A DNA stretch of 64,000 nt from a bacterium (GTDB lineage Bacteria; Planctomycetota; Planctomycetia; Kolteriales; Kolteriaceae). A program made the position numbers and the translations under genes. Shown here piece by piece: positions 44,560-54,446 of the stretch. The notes beneath the pieces were generated by a model. The model had not been told where the DNA came from, did not search any database, and saw nothing but the letters and a program-made list of their open reading frames with translations. How positions within the stretch are numbered: the stretch's first letter is position 1; every line of letters begins with the position of its first letter. The DNA lies in contig JAIELF010000015.1 in assembly GCA_019753235.1 (NCBI GenBank), positions 41,425 to 105,424 of the forward strand, in the 5' to 3' direction.

Positions 44560-47500
44560 ATGAAGCAATGGACCGGTTTGGTACTTTTTCTGGCCGGCGT
44601 GGGACTCGCCCGAGCCGCGGACCGAACTCTTCATGAATGGGATCGCGTCGTCCTGGAAGATCGCTTCTTCAGCGAGGGAGCACACGTCGGCGATTTTAAC
44701 AACGACGACAAAATGGATGTCGTATCGGGGCCCTATTGGTACGCTGGGCCCGATTTTAAAACGCGCCACGAAATTTACGAGCCGATCCCTTTCGACAAAA
44801 ACACGTACTCGAAAAACTTCCTCTGTTACGGCGACGATGTCGATCGTGATGGTTGGTGCGATGTCGTCATCATCGGCTTTCCGGGCGAAGCAAGCTGGTG
44901 GATGCGAAACTCGAAGGATCCCAACAAGAGATGGGATCGTTTCGAGATCGACAACTACGTTGGGAACGAATCGCCCGCGTACGAGGACATCGACGGCGAT
45001 GGCCGAAAAGACGCTATCTACATCAGCGAGCGAGGGCAGTACGGTTACGCGACGCCCGATCCTGCTGATCCGACGAAGAGGTGGAAATTCGTCGGCATCT
45101 CGCCCGTATCGAACCTGCACCGCTTTACGCACGGCATGGGAGTCGGCGACGTCAATGACGACGGGCGGCTCGACATCATCGAGAAAGATGGATGGTGGGA
45201 GCACCCGGTCGCTGGGACTAAAGGACTATGGAAGCAACACAAGGTTGCATTCGCCGGGCCCGGTGGCGGACAGATGTTTGCCTACGATGTCGACGGGGAC
45301 GGCGACAACGACATTATCACCAGCCTTCAAGCTCACGCTTACGGGCTCGCTTGGTACGAGCAGACGAAGAAGGATGGCGGAGAGGTTGTCTACAAGAAGC
45401 ACGTGATCCTCAATGAAAAGCCTGAACCGAACGAGTACGGCATCGTCTTCAGTCAGCTTCATTCATTGGACCTGGTCGATATCGACGGCGATGGCATCAA
45501 GGATGTCGTCACGGGCAAAAGGCACTGGGCTCACAATGGGAATGATCCCGATGAGCGAGGCCCGGCCGTCTTGTATTGGTTCGGCATCGTGCGAGGAAAA
45601 GATGGCGTCGAGTTTGTTCCGCATCTCATCGACAACAATTCCGGCGTCGGGACGCAGGTCTTGGCATCGGATATCACGGGGGATGGCCTGCCCGATATCG
45701 TGGTGGGGAACAAGCTCGGGACCTATCTGAACATCCACAAGACGCGGAAGGTGTCCGAGCAAGAGTGGGAGGCGGCTCAGCCTAAAAAGCAAGGGCCCGC
45801 CAAAGCGGAAGCCGACCCAAAGAACGATTCAAAAACGGATCTGAAGAACGATCGACTATCGGGCAACTTCCCTAAGAACGCCAAAGGCCGAGAACTGAAT
45901 CTCGGCTTCGAGACCGGTACCTTGGCGGATTGGAAGGTCGTCTCCGGGACGGCCTTCGTTCGTCAACCGGTCGAAGGGGACCGCGTGTCGGCTCGTCGAT
46001 CGGACATGAAAAGTGCCCACGCGGGGAAGTATTGGCTCGGGTCATTCGAGGCGCTCGGCGATGTTCCACAGGGCGTCTTAGTTTCCAAACCGTTTCTCGT
46101 CAATCAGCCGTTTGCCTCGTTTCTGGTCGGGGGCGGGGCGGAGACGATCACGCGAGTAGAACTCGTGGACCCGACCAATGATCGCGTCTTCTTCAAAATC
46201 TCAGGGAGCAACAGCGAAGATATGCGGCCGGTCCTCGTGGACTTGGCCGCTTGGCAGGGGAAAGAGATTTTCGTTCGAATCATCGACCGCGCCAGCGGCG
46301 GCTGGGGCCACATCAACTTCGACGACTTTCGCTTCCACGCAACCAAGCCGACTCTGGTCGATGAAATTGCCCCGGCCAAGGCGGACGAGTTCGCCTTCGG
46401 TGGGCTGCCGGCGGAGCAAGCCGTCCGCGTGATGACGGCCCCCGAAGGGTTTCGAGTTGATTTGATCGCGGCAGAGCCCGATATTGTTCAACCGATCGCG
46501 ATGACCATTGACGAAAGAGGTCGGCTCTGGGTTGTTGAATCGCACGAATACCCCGTCCGCGCCCCTGAAGGGAAAGGACGCGATCGCGTTCTGATCTTCG
46601 CGGACGCCGACGGGGATGGTCGATTCGAGACGAAGAAAGTCTTTGCCGAGGGTCTCAATCTTGTCAGCGGTATCGAGGTCGGTTTCGGCGGCGTTTACAT
46701 CGGAGCTGCTCCTTATCTCTACTTCATTCCTGATGCCGACCGCGACGATAAGCCGGATGCGCCGCCCGAGATTCTTTTGGACGGTTGGGCTTATCAGGAC
46801 ACGCACGAAACGTTGAACTCGTTCATTTGGGGTCCGGACGGCTGGCTCTATGGCTGTCATGGCGTCTTCACGCATTCGCGCGTCGGCCGGCCTGGCACGG
46901 CCGAGAAAGATCGACAGCCCATCAACGCGGGGATTTGGCGGTTTCACCCGCAGCGAAAGGTCTTTGAAGTCTTTGCTCACGGAACAAGCAATCCCTGGGG
47001 CGTCGATTTCAATGATCAGGGGCAATGCTTTCTCGTCTGCTGTGTGATTCCTCATCTCTATCATGTGGCGCAAGGGGCTCGCTACTTTCGGCAAGCCGGC
47101 ACACACTTCAACCCGTTTACCTTCGACGACATACCGACCATCGCGAAGCATCGTCACTGGGTGGGGCCGCAACCGCACCTAGGCAATAGTTACTCGGGAT
47201 CTGCCGGCGGCGGGCATGCTCATTCCGGCTGCATGATCTATCTCGGTGGAAGTTGGCCCGATAAGTACCGCAATCAGATTTTTATGAACAACATTCACGG
47301 GGCTCGGCTCAACCAAGATAAGCTCGACGCGAAGGGTTCCGGTTATGTCGGCGACCGAGCCCCCGATTTTCTTCTCACCAATGACCAAGCCTCGCAGATC
47401 GTCTACTTTCGTTCTGGTCCCGACGGTCAGTGCTACATGATTGATTGGTACGACCTGAATCAATGTCATCGAGTCGATCGTGACTCGCACGACGACAGCA

Positions 47501-49845
47501 ACGGTCGGGTTCTTCGCCTCGCTTATCAAGATGCCAAATCAGCGCTGGTTGATCTGTCGAAAGCAAGCGATGAGGAACTGGTTCGGTATCAACTCGACGC
47601 GAACGATTGGTACGTGCGAACCGCTCGTCGAATCCTCCAGGAACGATTCGCATTGAAATCGCTGCAGGCGAAAACCCGCGAATCGCTTAGGAAAATCGCG
47701 ATCGAGCATGCGGACGAAACGCGACGACTCCGTGGAGCCTGGTCTCTGCATGTCACCGGTGGCATCGATGAGGGATCGCTCGGCCGGCTTCTTCGCGACG
47801 ACAGTCCTTATGTGCGTGGCTTTGCTATTCAGCTTGGGCTCGAGTCGGCCGCCGATGATCCAAGCTCCACCTTCTTAGCGGAGATGATCCGCTTGGCGAA
47901 AGAAGATCCTTCGCCTGTCGTCCGTCTCTACCTGACTTCCGCGGCCATGCGTACATCGCCGGATTCGCGAACTCTTCTTCTCTCCTATCTGAACGCTCAC
48001 GAGGAAGACAAAGATGACCACAACCTCCCGTTGATGGTTTGGTACGCCATGGAGCCCTTGGCCGAGAACGACCCCGCGGCAGCATTGACGCTGGCCACCA
48101 GATCGGTCCATCCAATTCATCCGGAGTACATGGCTCGGCGGATCGTTCTGTCCGAGGGAAAGGAAGGGCTCGGCTTAGTGGTGTCGGCACTTCGGGCCGA
48201 GGGCTCAACGCCGACCACGGTGCAGGCTTTGGTGCAAGGATTGAGTGCCGCTCTCGAAGGTCAACGCCGTGTCGCCGCGCCCGAGGGTTGGTCCGCGGTT
48301 GCGATCAAGCTGATGAGATCGGTGGATTCTCGGACGGCTGATCAGGTTCGAAGTTTGTCCGCCAAGTTCGGCGATTCTGCCGAGGTGGCTGTTCTCAAAG
48401 AACTCGTTCAAGATCAAGGTGCTGATCTCTCGAAGAGACGAGAGGCACTGCGAACATTGCTCGAAGTGAAAGAGCCCTCGCTCGTGGATCTGCTTTACGG
48501 TCAATTGTCTCCATCGCCGCTCCGGGCGATGGCGATTCGTGGCTTGGCATCGTACAGCGACGGACGAACGCCTGAACGGTTGTTGAATATTTGGCCAGAT
48601 TTATCCCTTCCAGAACGACGAGACGCCGTCGCAACGCTCGCCTCGCGCAGTGAATACGCCAGTAAACTTTTAGAGGGAGTGGCGGATAAAAAGATTCCGC
48701 CTTCGGAATTGGGAGCCGACATCATTCGACAGCTTCGCAGTCTCGGCAGTAAAGAAATCACGCAGCGCGTCGAAGAAGTATGGGGAATCGCTCGCGATGT
48801 CAGCGAAAACAAAGCAGCGGAAATCGCGAAGTACAAGAGTCTCCTTACGAAGGATCGTTCGGCGCCCGTGGATGTGACGCTGGGCCGGGCCGTCTTTGCC
48901 AAGACCTGTGCGACATGTCACGAACTCTTCGGCATCGGAAGCGATGTGGGGCCAGGCTTGACCGGTTCAAACCGCCGGGATCTTGAGTATGTTCTGCACA
49001 ATGTTCTCGATCCTAGTTCGGTGATGGCTCGCGAGTATCAACCCTACACCGTGGTGACGGTCGATGGTCGTGTCCTGACCGGCATCATCCGCGAGCGAAA
49101 CGAAAACCGCGTTGCGATTCGGACCGCGAATGAACTGGTCGTTTTGCCTGCCAGCGAGATCGAAGAGATGACTCTCTCTCCCAAATCAATGATGCCGGAA
49201 GATCAACTCTCGCATCTTTCGGAAGAAGAGACCCGAGCGCTTGTCGCTTATCTTGCCAGTCCAGAGCAAGTCCCTCTTCGGGCGACGGCTGATACTGCTT
49301 CGCTCATCTTTAATGGACAAGACCTCTCTTATTGGCACGGCGAGAAAAAGTATTGGTCGGTCGAGAACGGCGAACTGGTCGGTCGATCGCCGGGATTGTC
49401 TCACAACACGTTTCTGGTCAGCGATCTCGTCGTTAACGATTTTCGGCTTCGAGTGCAAGTGAAGCTAACGCCCAATAAAGGGAACAGCGGTATTCAATTT
49501 CGCAGCGCCGAGCTTCCCGGGGGCGAAATGAAGGGCTATCAAGCCGACATCGGCGCCGGCTGGTGGGGTAAACTTTATGAGGAGAACGGACGGGGCCTTC
49601 TCTGGGACAAGTCGGGTGAGTCAGCCGTGAAACTCAACGACTGGAATGAGTACGAGATCGTCGTGCAGCAAGGTCGCATCAAGACGTTCATCAACGGCCA
49701 GCCAAGTGTTGATCTGAAAGATGACAAAGGGGACGCTCAGGGCTACCTCGCGCTCCAGATTCATGCCGGCCCCGCGATGGAAGTCCGTTTCAAGAATTTT
49801 CGTCTCGAGGTCGATCCTTCGATCGAGTCGGCAGGTTCACCATGA
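44560..49845 (+). CDS. PVC-type fusion: FG-GAP repeats, membrane-bound dehydrogenase, HEAT repeats, haem-binding and DUF1080 domains
   Basis: Exported protein of 1761 residues (signal MKQWTGLVLFLAGVGLARAA). In order: FG-GAP/VCBS-type Asp-rich repeats (about 30-390; GDFNNDDKMDVV, DIDGDGRKD, DVNDDGRLDI, DVDGDGDNDI); a carbohydrate-binding-like sandwich (about 445-600, FETGTLADWKVVSG); the planctomycete/verrucomicrobial membrane-bound dehydrogenase beta-propeller (about 625-1000); HEAT-like repeats (about 1000-1410); a haem-binding cytochrome c domain with CATCH (about 1449) and a late Met-rich MMPEDQL; and a C-terminal DUF1080 / 3-keto-disaccharide hydrolase-like lectin fold (about 1580-1750). 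Probably oxidises or cleaves sugars outside the inner membrane. It is coupled to the next gene by a 4-base overlap. Confidence 0.92.
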   Translation: MKQWTGLVLFLAGVGLARAADRTLHEWDRVVLEDRFFSEGAHVGDFNNDDKMDVVSGPYWYAGPDFKTRHEIYEPIPFDKNTYSKNFLCYGDDVDRDGWCDVVIIGFPGEASWWMRNSKDPNKRWDRFEIDNYVGNESPAYEDIDGDGRKDAIYISERGQYGYATPDPADPTKRWKFVGISPVSNLHRFTHGMGVGDVNDDGRLDIIEKDGWWEHPVAGTKGLWKQHKVAFAGPGGGQMFAYDVDGDGDNDIITSLQAHAYGLAWYEQTKKDGGEVVYKKHVILNEKPEPNEYGIVFSQLHSLDLVDIDGDGIKDVVTGKRHWAHNGNDPDERGPAVLYWFGIVRGKDGVEFVPHLIDNNSGVGTQVLASDITGDGLPDIVVGNKLGTYLNIHKTRKVSEQEWEAAQPKKQGPAKAEADPKNDSKTDLKNDRLSGNFPKNAKGRELNLGFETGTLADWKVVSGTAFVRQPVEGDRVSARRSDMKSAHAGKYWLGSFEALGDVPQGVLVSKPFLVNQPFASFLVGGGAETITRVELVDPTNDRVFFKISGSNSEDMRPVLVDLAAWQGKEIFVRIIDRASGGWGHINFDDFRFHATKPTLVDEIAPAKADEFAFGGLPAEQAVRVMTAPEGFRVDLIAAEPDIVQPIAMTIDERGRLWVVESHEYPVRAPEGKGRDRVLIFADADGDGRFETKKVFAEGLNLVSGIEVGFGGVYIGAAPYLYFIPDADRDDKPDAPPEILLDGWAYQDTHETLNSFIWGPDGWLYGCHGVFTHSRVGRPGTAEKDRQPINAGIWRFHPQRKVFEVFAHGTSNPWGVDFNDQGQCFLVCCVIPHLYHVAQGARYFRQAGTHFNPFTFDDIPTIAKHRHWVGPQPHLGNSYSGSAGGGHAHSGCMIYLGGSWPDKYRNQIFMNNIHGARLNQDKLDAKGSGYVGDRAPDFLLTNDQASQIVYFRSGPDGQCYMIDWYDLNQCHRVDRDSHDDSNGRVLRLAYQDAKSALVDLSKASDEELVRYQLDANDWYVRTARRILQERFALKSLQAKTRESLRKIAIEHADETRRLRGAWSLHVTGGIDEGSLGRLLRDDSPYVRGFAIQLGLESAADDPSSTFLAEMIRLAKEDPSPVVRLYLTSAAMRTSPDSRTLLLSYLNAHEEDKDDHNLPLMVWYAMEPLAENDPAAALTLATRSVHPIHPEYMARRIVLSEGKEGLGLVVSALRAEGSTPTTVQALVQGLSAALEGQRRVAAPEGWSAVAIKLMRSVDSRTADQVRSLSAKFGDSAEVAVLKELVQDQGADLSKRREALRTLLEVKEPSLVDLLYGQLSPSPLRAMAIRGLASYSDGRTPERLLNIWPDLSLPERRDAVATLASRSEYASKLLEGVADKKIPPSELGADIIRQLRSLGSKEITQRVEEVWGIARDVSENKAAEIAKYKSLLTKDRSAPVDVTLGRAVFAKTCATCHELFGIGSDVGPGLTGSNRRDLEYVLHNVLDPSSVMAREYQPYTVVTVDGRVLTGIIRERNENRVAIRTANELVVLPASEIEEMTLSPKSMMPEDQLSHLSEEETRALVAYLASPEQVPLRATADTASLIFNGQDLSYWHGEKKYWSVENGELVGRSPGLSHNTFLVSDLVVNDFRLRVQVKLTPNKGNSGIQFRSAELPGGEMKGYQADIGAGWWGKLYEENGRGLLWDKSGESAVKLNDWNEYEIVVQQGRIKTFINGQPSVDLKDDKGDAQGYLALQIHAGPAMEVRFKNFRLEVDPSIESAGSP

Positions 49846-50693
49846 GGTCACTTCTTTTCATCGTCATCCTGACGTTCGTGGGCGTGTCGCGCTTGCACGC
49901 GGACGATTCGCCTTCTCTTTGCGTGATGAGTTACAACCTTCGGTATGCGAGTCTCACGGGAGAGAACTCCTGGCTTCTTCGTCGGCCGCTGGTTCGGAAG
50001 ATCATCGAGAAGAACAGTCCGGATATCATTGGTACTCAAGAAGGTCTCTACTTTCAGCTTCGCCAGATGGAAGAGGATCTTGCGGACTATGCCTGGATCG
50101 GTCTGGGCCGAGAAGGGGGAAGCCAGGGCGAATTCATGGCGGTCTTTTATCGCAAGGATCGGCTGGAACCGGTCGAGTACGATCACTACTGGTTGAGTGA
50201 TCGACCCGCGGAGATTGGCTCGGCCACTTGGGGGAACAAGGTTCGAAGAATGGTGACTTGGGTGAAGTTTCGCGATCGCCGGGCTCGGCAAGAGTTTGTT
50301 CTGATCAACACTCACTTCGATCATGAGGTCGAGCAGTCTCGACAAAAGAGTGCCCAACTCGTGGCCGAGCGGATGACGCAGTTCCGCCCGAATATTCCCG
50401 TGATCATGACGGGGGATTTCAACACCGCTGCGGGGGATAGCACCTCTTACAAGATTCTGACCGATCAGGGGGGACTCCGCGACGCTTGGGCCGTGGCGGC
50501 AAAGAGGGGGCCTCGAACCCGAAGTTTTAATGGATTCGCATTCCCGGTGCCGACCGACGGGGCGAGGATCGATTGGATTCTGGTTCGCGGCCCGATTGGC
50601 GTCGATCAGATTACCATCGACGATTGGTCGCAAAACAAGCAGTATCCCAGTGACCACTTCCCGGTGGTGGCCACGCTTCGATTCACTCCGTAG
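49842..50693 (+). CDS. Exported endonuclease/exonuclease/phosphatase-family hydrolase
   Basis: 283 residues with a signal peptide (MRSLLFIVILTFVGVSRLHA) followed by an EEP-fold enzyme. Active-site features are MSYNLRY, DIIGTQEG (catalytic Glu), LINTHFDHEV, IMTGDFNTAAGD and the terminal SDHFPVVATL. The sequence type (LRYAS...W..R...ii....PDIIGTQE) is that of secreted metal-dependent phosphoesterases common in planctomycetes and Bacteroidetes. Substrate unknown; nucleic acid is not implied. It overlaps the preceding dehydrogenase fusion gene by 4 bases and is likely co-translated with it. Confidence 0.9.
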   Translation: MRSLLFIVILTFVGVSRLHADDSPSLCVMSYNLRYASLTGENSWLLRRPLVRKIIEKNSPDIIGTQEGLYFQLRQMEEDLADYAWIGLGREGGSQGEFMAVFYRKDRLEPVEYDHYWLSDRPAEIGSATWGNKVRRMVTWVKFRDRRARQEFVLINTHFDHEVEQSRQKSAQLVAERMTQFRPNIPVIMTGDFNTAAGDSTSYKILTDQGGLRDAWAVAAKRGPRTRSFNGFAFPVPTDGARIDWILVRGPIGVDQITIDDWSQNKQYPSDHFPVVATLRFTP

Positions 50694-50771
50694 ACCACCT
50701 GCCACCCCCCGGAACGGATGGGGAACGGATCCCGGCACCGTCTACCGACGGGCCTCTCTTTAGGAATCATC

Positions 50772-51863
50772 ATGGAAGCGGGCATCGTCGGACTACCCAA
50801 CGTCGGTAAAAGTACTCTTTTTAACGCCCTCACGGCCGCGGGTATCGCAAGCGAAAACTACCCGTTTTGCACCATCGAGCCGAACGTCGGCATGGTGCCG
50901 GTTCCCGATACCCGGCTGACGACGATTTCGAAATTCATTAAGACGCAGAAGATTATCCCCGCGATCCTTCGTCTCGTCGACATCGCCGGCATCGTCCGAG
51001 GCGCCTCGGAAGGGCAGGGGCTTGGCAACAAGTTTCTCTCGCACATCCGCGAAGTCGACGCCATCTTGCACGTCGTTCGTTGCTTCGAAAATGACGACAT
51101 CATTCACGTGGAAGGATCGGTCGACCCGATCCGCGATATCGAAACCATCGATACCGAACTGATGCTCGCGGATCTGCAATCCGTAGAGACATCGAAAGAC
51201 CGAGCCGCCAAGTCTGCGAAGAGTGGCGATCGCGATGCCAAACTCCGTCTAGAGATTCTCGACCAATGCTTCGAGCGTCTGTCGGCGGGCGAACCGGTCC
51301 GGGGATTGAAACTATCCGATCCTCATCACGCCAAAGTTCTGGAAGGGCTTTCTCTTCTGACATCCAAGCGAGTCTTGTACGTCGCCAATGTGGATGAGAA
51401 TGATTTGCACGGCACCGGGCCCATGGTGAAGCGCGTCCGCGATCGAGCCGCGGCCGAGGGTGGAGCGGTCGTTCCTGTCTGCGCGAAGATCGAGTCGGAA
51501 CTAAATGAGCTGGGCGAAGCCGACCGCGCGGAGATGCTTGACAGCATCGGGCTCGAAGAGCCGGCCTTGGCGTCGTTGACGCGCGCGGCGTACGCCTTGC
51601 TCGGGCTACAAAGTTATTTCACCGCGGGGGAGAAAGAGATTCGCGCTTGGACCATCCCGATCGGTGCCACGGGCCCACAGGCGGCAGGGGTGATTCACAC
51701 CGATTTCGAACGAGGCTTCATCCGCGCCGAGATCTATTCATTGGACGATTTAGTCGCTCTTAAAACCGAGAAGGCTATCAAAGAGGCGGGCAAGCTGCGC
51801 GTTGAAGGAAAAGAGTACGTCATGCGGGACGGCGATATTTGCCACTTCCTCTTCAATGTTTAA
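50772..51863 (+). CDS. ychF: YchF/OLA1 family P-loop nucleotidase
   Basis: Redox-responsive, ribosome-associated ATPase of the Obg-like superfamily. The start at ATG 50772 (AGGAATC upstream) gives 363 residues, exactly the E. coli length, and [20 protein letters not shown] with the P-loop. Further features: [40 protein letters not shown], a coiled-coil arm (about 130-200), and a C-terminal TGS domain ([32 protein letters not shown]). It stands alone in an apparently constitutive position. Confidence 0.96.
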   Translation: MEAGIVGLPNVGKSTLFNALTAAGIASENYPFCTIEPNVGMVPVPDTRLTTISKFIKTQKIIPAILRLVDIAGIVRGASEGQGLGNKFLSHIREVDAILHVVRCFENDDIIHVEGSVDPIRDIETIDTELMLADLQSVETSKDRAAKSAKSGDRDAKLRLEILDQCFERLSAGEPVRGLKLSDPHHAKVLEGLSLLTSKRVLYVANVDENDLHGTGPMVKRVRDRAAAEGGAVVPVCAKIESELNELGEADRAEMLDSIGLEEPALASLTRAAYALLGLQSYFTAGEKEIRAWTIPIGATGPQAAGVIHTDFERGFIRAEIYSLDDLVALKTEKAIKEAGKLRVEGKEYVMRDGDICHFLFNV

Positions 51864-51893
51864 TGCCGGCCGCCGCCGAGTAAGGAGTGAGCG

Positions 51894-52901
51894 GTGAAGA
51901 CATCCCTCTCGACCACGGACCTGGTCCATTCCATCGCGAGAGGCCAGGTCTATTTGAGGGAGTTACTCCGAGCGGGATGTTATTCCCTCGATTGTCATGG
52001 CCCCGATGGCAGCGAACGATTTAGCAATAACAAAGGGCATCTTTTCGTTGCCTATTTCCTGGCCGATGCGTTGGCGGGAACGTTGGATGAGATCGATCGC
52101 ACGATTCTGCTCACGCGAATTCTCTCCGAAGAGCGGGCCGGCCATTGGGGCTTTTCGCCCGGCGATCTGAGTTTCTCTCCCGAGCAGGCGACCTTCCTCG
52201 TCGACGCGGACGATACCGCGTATGTCCTTCGGACGCTTCGCGGCCTAGGGGCGTATCGTTTGCCTGATTCGTTGATCGAGTTTTGGACCGATCCCCCCGG
52301 AGGATTTTTCACGTTTCTCGCAAAAGGTAGCCTCATCAATCAGCCGCGCGTCGCGACCGAGCCAAGCTTCGAAAACAACCTCGCCATTCATCCGGAAGTG
52401 ACGCTCAATGTCTTCACGATGCTTCGCGGAACCAATCACGAAAAGTACATTCACTGGCCCATCATCGAAAGCTTTCAACATGTCGAAGGATGGTGGCATT
52501 CGTTTTTTTACCCAGGGGTGTATTTCGGGACGGTGCTTGCTGTCGAGTTCCTTCGTGCCGAGCCCTTTTATCGGCCTCATCTTTTGAAGACGAAAGAGTA
52601 TCTCCTTGGGATGCAGAATCCCGACGGGTCCTGGGGTGATGATGGGGAGAGGGAGTATAGCACTGCTTTGGCGCTTCGCGCGCTAGCGACGCTCGATCTT
52701 CAGAGCGATGCCGTCAAACGAGGTGCTGCTTTCCTCCTAGGCCGACAATCATCGATCGGAGGCTGGTCGTCGTCGGCCGTTGTTTGGAAATTCGTCGGTG
52801 CCAGTAAGGAAGAATGGTTGGCCCGAGACAAGCATGGGCCCCTCGTGACTGCTTTGTGCGTCACCGCGCTTAAGCGATGTTTGGATTCCGAAGGAGCGTG
52901 A
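51894..52901 (+). CDS. Alpha/alpha-toroid (terpenoid cyclase / prenyltransferase-like) protein
   Basis: The 335-residue product contains terpene-cyclase/prenyltransferase-type repeats, best seen in the C-terminal half: YLLGMQNPDGSWGDDGEREYSTALALRAL and FLLGRQSSIGGWSSS. These QxxDGSW-type repeats build alpha/alpha barrels in squalene cyclases and related proteins. The catalytic DxDD motif of squalene-hopene cyclase is not evident; DADDTAYVLRTLRGLG near residue 103 is the nearest acidic cluster. No signal peptide. The start is GTG 51894 with AAGGAG upstream. It ends one base before the convergent DUF4432 gene. Function unknown. Confidence 0.75.
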   Translation: MKTSLSTTDLVHSIARGQVYLRELLRAGCYSLDCHGPDGSERFSNNKGHLFVAYFLADALAGTLDEIDRTILLTRILSEERAGHWGFSPGDLSFSPEQATFLVDADDTAYVLRTLRGLGAYRLPDSLIEFWTDPPGGFFTFLAKGSLINQPRVATEPSFENNLAIHPEVTLNVFTMLRGTNHEKYIHWPIIESFQHVEGWWHSFFYPGVYFGTVLAVEFLRAEPFYRPHLLKTKEYLLGMQNPDGSWGDDGEREYSTALALRALATLDLQSDAVKRGAAFLLGRQSSIGGWSSSAVVWKFVGASKEEWLARDKHGPLVTALCVTALKRCLDSEGA

Positions 52902-52902
52902 C

Positions 52903-54102
52903 TTATCCCGGCGTGAGATCAGCAGGCAAGCCTCTCTCGATGCGCGGGGGCTGCGTCGATTGAATATCGGCAATCTCCTTTTCCCATCCTTTCACTTGCA
53001 AAGGGTCACAGGTCACTTCAACCGAAAGAACACTCTCGTAGGATTCGCCGGCAGGTATCCTCACGACGCGACCGTTCTGACGTTCGAATGGTTTGGCGTT
53101 AGGGAGATCTGTTCCAGGTTCAAGGCCCGTGACGTAACCATCCGAAAGAGCGCCGGGGTTTCGCCAAAGCGTAAACCAAGGAAGCTGATCGAGGGAGAAC
53201 CGAAGCAAACAGGCTAGATCGCGACCGCGGTTCTGAATCATCGCCATCGATTGCCGATCCTCTTTCCGCGCGAGCAGTTTCATCACAAAGCACTCTTCAA
53301 TGACCCCGGCGATCGGGCCAGGGTAGATGTTCCATCGCTCGAGCCCCTTCTGCGAATGGGCGTTAATCGGAGCGAGCCGATCGATGGGGGCTAAGAAACG
53401 CGATCCTTTCTCCAACATCGGCGGGCCGAAATTCGTGTGATAGAGAAGCTCAAGCTCGGCCGGCTGCGAGCGTCTATTGATCACGCGGTCATGAATCACG
53501 ATTCCAGATCGATCGAGAGGAATCCGAATCCTAGTATCGAGGCGAAGCTGAGGAAAAAAGAGCATTGCTTCATCGACGATCCCATGAACTTCAATGCACG
53601 GAGCCGGTTCGTTCGAGAGACTCACCGCAACGAAATGGGCGGGAATGTTAGCGATACGACCATGAAGAGGAATCGCCATCGATTGCTCGGCACCGGTATT
53701 GTCGAGGAGCCGATCGACGGCCGGCCCGCCGTTGTTGTTGAGGCCGCACCGAACGATCCATTCATCAAAGCCCGCCAGCCAACCAATCCCGCCGAGCTCA
53801 TCCCGCTGGATGAGCGCAGGATTCACCGGCCCCTTCACGGGTGAATCCCAACCAAGCTCATGGCCGGCAAACGTTCCCTTCCAGATTCCCATGCCACGCG
53901 TTGGACAGATAGCGACCTCAAAGTTGCCGACTGTAACGGTGATGAGATCAACGCCGTCGGAGAGACCTCCTCGCAAACGTTCTTTGTGGATGTGCCAATC
54001 GATTCGCCCGGAACCGCTGTTGATCGATCCCTTTTGGTCGAAGGTTTCGATGTAGGTCCTCTTTGAAGTATCGGTCAAAACCCATGTCTCGTGATGGTTC
54101 AT
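52903..54102 (-). CDS. DUF4432 protein (galactose-mutarotase-like fold)
   Basis: Aldose-1-epimerase-like beta-sandwich protein, about 399 residues from ATG 54102 (an in-frame ATG at 54135 adds 11; neither has a strong ribosome-binding site). Family features: VGNFEVAICPTRGMGIWKG, WDSPVKGPVNP, GGIGWLAGFDEWIVRCGL, IPLHGRIANIPA, ELELLYHTNFGPPML, and LPWFTLWRNPGALSDGYVTGLEPGTDLPN. It probably binds or isomerises a sugar or sugar acid in the cytoplasm. No catabolic operon surrounds it, so the substrate is open. Confidence 0.87.
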   Translation of the reverse strand: MNHHETWVLTDTSKRTYIETFDQKGSINSGSGRIDWHIHKERLRGGLSDGVDLITVTVGNFEVAICPTRGMGIWKGTFAGHELGWDSPVKGPVNPALIQRDELGGIGWLAGFDEWIVRCGLNNNGGPAVDRLLDNTGAEQSMAIPLHGRIANIPAHFVAVSLSNEPAPCIEVHGIVDEAMLFFPQLRLDTRIRIPLDRSGIVIHDRVINRRSQPAELELLYHTNFGPPMLEKGSRFLAPIDRLAPINAHSQKGLERWNIYPGPIAGVIEECFVMKLLARKEDRQSMAMIQNRGRDLACLLRFSLDQLPWFTLWRNPGALSDGYVTGLEPGTDLPNAKPFERQNGRVVRIPAGESYESVLSVEVTCDPLQVKGWEKEIADIQSTQPPRIERGLPADLTPG

Positions 54103-54446
54103 GATGTTTCTTTCGCTGCGTTCTTTCGCGGTCAAGGCGGTGCCATTGACACTAGGATGACAGTCAACTCGCTAGGTTCATGGGGCGAAGGATATCTGCC
54201 ATGAGTATACAGAGGAATCGGCATTATTGCCGTACGCATGAGTCGATGGGACAGGTGAATAGACTGGCGGGTTCCAGGGGACAGAACGGCGTTCGGCGCG
54301 AATCCTGAGGTCGTCGAGGAGGAAGAATTCCGAATTGCGTCACTCGAGGATGCGTGGCAGGCTGATGGTGAGGAAGCGTTCCCTTGCGGGTGTGCTTCGC
54401 AATGAAGGTGCCAATCATGGTGCAGTCCTCTTCGACGATCCAGGAT
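54103..54446. other. Intergenic region, no convincing gene
   Basis: About 340 bases upstream of the DUF4432 gene and downstream of lpxI. A 64-codon minus-strand frame (54224-54418) has no ribosome-binding site and an unusual His/Pro/Arg-rich translation. No terminator hairpin with a T-run was found after lpxI. Confidence 0.4.
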
